NCBI GenBank assembly: GCA_038209365.1
Contig: JBBQXS010000027.1
Location: 1 to 58,816, forward strand
Length of the DNA: 58,816 nucleotides
Source: DASQHW01 sp038209365
GTDB taxonomy: Bacteria; Actinomycetota; Acidimicrobiia; IMCC26256; PALSA-610
Reading direction: 5' to 3'
Made by a program: the position numbers and the translations under genes. Below the pieces are notes generated by a model. That model was not told the origin of the DNA. It searched no databases and saw only the letters and a program-made list of their open reading frames with translations. How positions within the stretch are numbered: position 1 is the stretch's first letter; each line of letters opens with the position of its first letter. Positions 57,536 to 58,816 of this stretch are shown here, one piece after another.

Positions 57536-58263
57536 TTCCCGACCGGATCAACCGTGCAGAGGCTCGTGGGCTCGCGGAGGAGGAGTTCCGGCGCTTTGCC
57601 GTGCTGGTGAGCTCGCTGACCGATGGCGAGTGGTCGCGGCCGACCGACTGCACAGCATGGGACGTCCGGAAGATGGCGCTCCACGTGCTCGGCTCCGCGG
57701 ACGCGCAGGCCTCCGTGCGAGAGTTCCTGCACCAACTCCGGCGCGGCCGGCCACTCAACAAGGAGATCGACTCGCACCACTGGGTCGACGGCTTGAACGA
57801 GCTGCAGATCCGTGAACGGGCGCACCTCTCCAACGACGAGGTCGTGGCGCAGCTCTCGACCGTGGGTCCGAAGGCGGTGAAGGGTCGCTTCGGCACGCCG
57901 CTCCCGATGCGTTACCTGCCGGTTCCCTTCGGGCCGCCGGTCGGCTGGGAGCCGCTCAAGTACCTGCTCGAAGTCGGCTTCACTCGCGACGTGTGGGCGC
58001 ACCGCATCGACATCTGTGCCGCAACGGGCCGCGAGATGCACCTGACCGCGGCGCACGATGGCCGTCTCGTCGCCGACATCGTCGCCGAGTGGGCGTCCCT
58101 CCACGGTGAGCCGTTCGAGCTCATCCTCGACGGACCGGCCGGCGGGAAGTACAGCCAGGGCATCGACGGCGAACGCGTCGACATCGAGGCGACGGACTTC
58201 ATCCGTGTGCTGGCGGGTCGTCGCGCCGGCTCGGGCGTGCTTCGCCACGCGCTTCCGCTGTGA
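57532..58263 (+). CDS. Mycothiol-dependent maleylpyruvate isomerase-like protein
   Basis: A 243-residue MDMPI-family protein with N-terminal LVSSLTDGEWSRPTDCTAWD and KMALHVLGSADAQ (helical metal site) and a central TRDVWAHRIDICAATGR, where the His and Asp match the family's metal ligands. It also has a C-terminal domain of the kind found in MDMPI proteins. Members use mycothiol to isomerise maleylpyruvate or act on other substrates. It is co-translated with the TetR, which likely controls it. Confidence 0.85.
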   Translation: MIPDRINRAEARGLAEEEFRRFAVLVSSLTDGEWSRPTDCTAWDVRKMALHVLGSADAQASVREFLHQLRRGRPLNKEIDSHHWVDGLNELQIRERAHLSNDEVVAQLSTVGPKAVKGRFGTPLPMRYLPVPFGPPVGWEPLKYLLEVGFTRDVWAHRIDICAATGREMHLTAAHDGRLVADIVAEWASLHGEPFELILDGPAGGKYSQGIDGERVDIEATDFIRVLAGRRAGSGVLRHALPL

Positions 58264-58563
58264 GTCGCAGGCGGTCCGTTTACAGGGAAGTCCCCGGACC
58301 GGGTGGAGCAACTCGCTGCTCGCCCGTCCGGGAGTGATCGTCCCTGCTTCCCCCTCGTCCCTGAAGGTTCTCCCCCGCAGAACTCCTCGACCGGAGAAGC
58401 TTCGAAGTCTGAGGAACAGAGCTCATTGTCGTGTGGTCGTGCCACACGTGCCGACGGCAAACAAGATTGACGGACGAGTCAGCGCCCGTCTCCCTGTAGG
58501 ACGGTCGCGCCGGCCTGCCCAGGGGTCGTTGCCTGCACGACGGTCGTCTGGCCTGCGCGAGCG
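58264..58563. other. Intergenic region between the MDMPI gene and tmRNA
   Basis: No gene is supported here. The stretch holds several hairpins: CGTGTGG/CCACACG (58430-58448, five-base loop), a longer CTGGC/GCCAG structure (58548-58567) beside the tetranucleotide repeat, and a GGTCCG/CGGACC pair just after the MDMPI stop. These are plausible terminators for the converging mdmpi and ssrA transcripts, but none has a U tract. Confidence 0.55.
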
Positions 58564-58595
58564 CCAGCCAGCCAGCCAGTCAGTCAGACAGACAG
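58564..58595. repeat. Degenerate tetranucleotide repeat
   Basis: About eight consecutive 4-bp units run CCAG three times, then TCAG-like and ACAG-like units in graded succession. It abuts the 3' end of the tmRNA gene directly. On the minus strand it reads CTGTCTGTCTGACTGAC followed by TGGC units, immediately downstream of the mature tmRNA 3' end. Confidence 0.8.
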
Positions 58596-58816
58596 TGGAG
58601 GTGGCGGGAGTCGAACCCGCGTCTCCCGAGCTCTTGATGGGGCTTCTCCGAGCGCAGCCGCTGAAAGGTCTCACGCGCCGACAGGCCAACGGCATCCTGT
58701 CGGCGAGCCAGCCTCGTTTTGATGTCCCGGTCGGCCCCGAGGCCTTGCCGATCGGTGAGCCATCCTGGATGACGCCTCGCTCAGACGAATGACGAATCCG
58801 ATGCGGGCGGGCTACT
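58596..58816 (-). ncRNA. ssrA: tmRNA (transfer-messenger RNA), 3' part
   Basis: Reading the minus strand toward 58596, the RNA ends in GCGGGTTCGACTCCCGCC then ACCTCCA, the T arm and acceptor of a tmRNA. The preceding CGGAGAAGCCCC and GGCGTCATCCAGG segments match conserved tmRNA regions of actinobacteria, as I recall from Streptomyces ssrA. CCA is not encoded. The window ends within the gene, and the 5' end and probably the tag-coding segment lie beyond 58816. tmRNA rescues stalled ribosomes. Confidence 0.9.

Noticed and set aside
58596..58816. Reading SSPPASDSSFV as the tmRNA tag
   Set aside because: It does not end in the usual Ala-rich degron, and the distance to the 3' end suggests that this part is downstream of the true tag, which lies outside the window.
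1..58816. CRISPR array, prophage or insertion sequence
   Set aside because: No regularly spaced repeats of CRISPR type, integrase, transposase or att-like duplications were seen.

Overview
This is a high-GC, gene-dense bacterial chromosome segment read entirely from sequence. I infer a soil- or water-type actinobacterium, possibly an Acidimicrobiia-like lineage. The reasons are the GC-rich third codon positions, many GTG starts, several cytochromes P450, many TetR regulators, mycothiol-isomerase-type (MDMPI) proteins, a DGPF/ECF42 sigma pair, a DUF3159-like protein, and a tmRNA 3' end resembling actinobacterial ssrA. There is no phage, integrase, transposase, CRISPR array, rRNA or tRNA. Most genes are packed with GTGA/ATGA stop-start overlaps, and several convergent pairs overlap by 14-32 bases.

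Layout. 1-9.1 kb: two P450/TetR modules, each with a palindrome in the promoter. The first also has a sulfatase operon. Between them are a TesB-like thioesterase, a carboxymuconolactone-decarboxylase protein and a two-gene unit coding for an NrtR-like Nudix protein and an NMNAT-like/NYN-nuclease fusion. 9-13 kb: two double-hotdog thioesterases, a Rieske ferredoxin, a YqgE protein and an FAD oxidase. 13.2-20.4 kb (minus strand): asparagine synthase, a CofE-like ligase, a carotenoid oxygenase, an APC permease with a C-terminal OB-fold, and a PNPOx protein. 20.4-24.2 kb: DUF2461, a stand-alone LigD-type polymerase, an MDMPI protein, an XRE/MmyB regulator and a small unknown protein. 24.2-30.1 kb: acyl-CoA ligase, TetR, amidohydrolase, DinB-fold protein, zinc alcohol dehydrogenase and a hotdog thioesterase, a catabolic-looking block. 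30.1-39 kb: signalling genes (hybrid histidine kinase with a surface protein, three response regulators of which one is frameshifted, and an ECF sigma with a membrane partner), plus a GNAT/acyl-carrier-protein pair and a secreted I36-like protein. 39-43.2 kb: two AurF-like diiron oxygenases with MerR and TetR regulators and clear operators. 43.2-51.6 kb: NTF2-GNAT fusion, acyl-CoA ligase, ECF42/DGPF pair, VOC protein, aminotransferase, YcaQ-like glycosylase and DNA polymerase IV. 51.6-58.8 kb: a 1,360-residue cyclase-STAND-beta-propeller protein, an unknown anchored protein, a TetR/MDMPI operon with a probably leaderless promoter, and the partial tmRNA.

The most notable structures outside genes are: a three-copy family of hairpins sharing a CACACACGC-type outer stem; two long tandem direct repeats, each in a divergent promoter next to a tetR gene, one of which duplicates a ribosome binding site in frame; and well-formed operators for at least four regulators. 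The most interesting gene-level candidates are the Nudix plus NMNAT-NYN unit, the permease-OB fusion, the asnB-cofE-like-carotenoid oxygenase operon, and the dual-diiron cluster. All functions are inferred from motifs recognised by eye; no database search was run.
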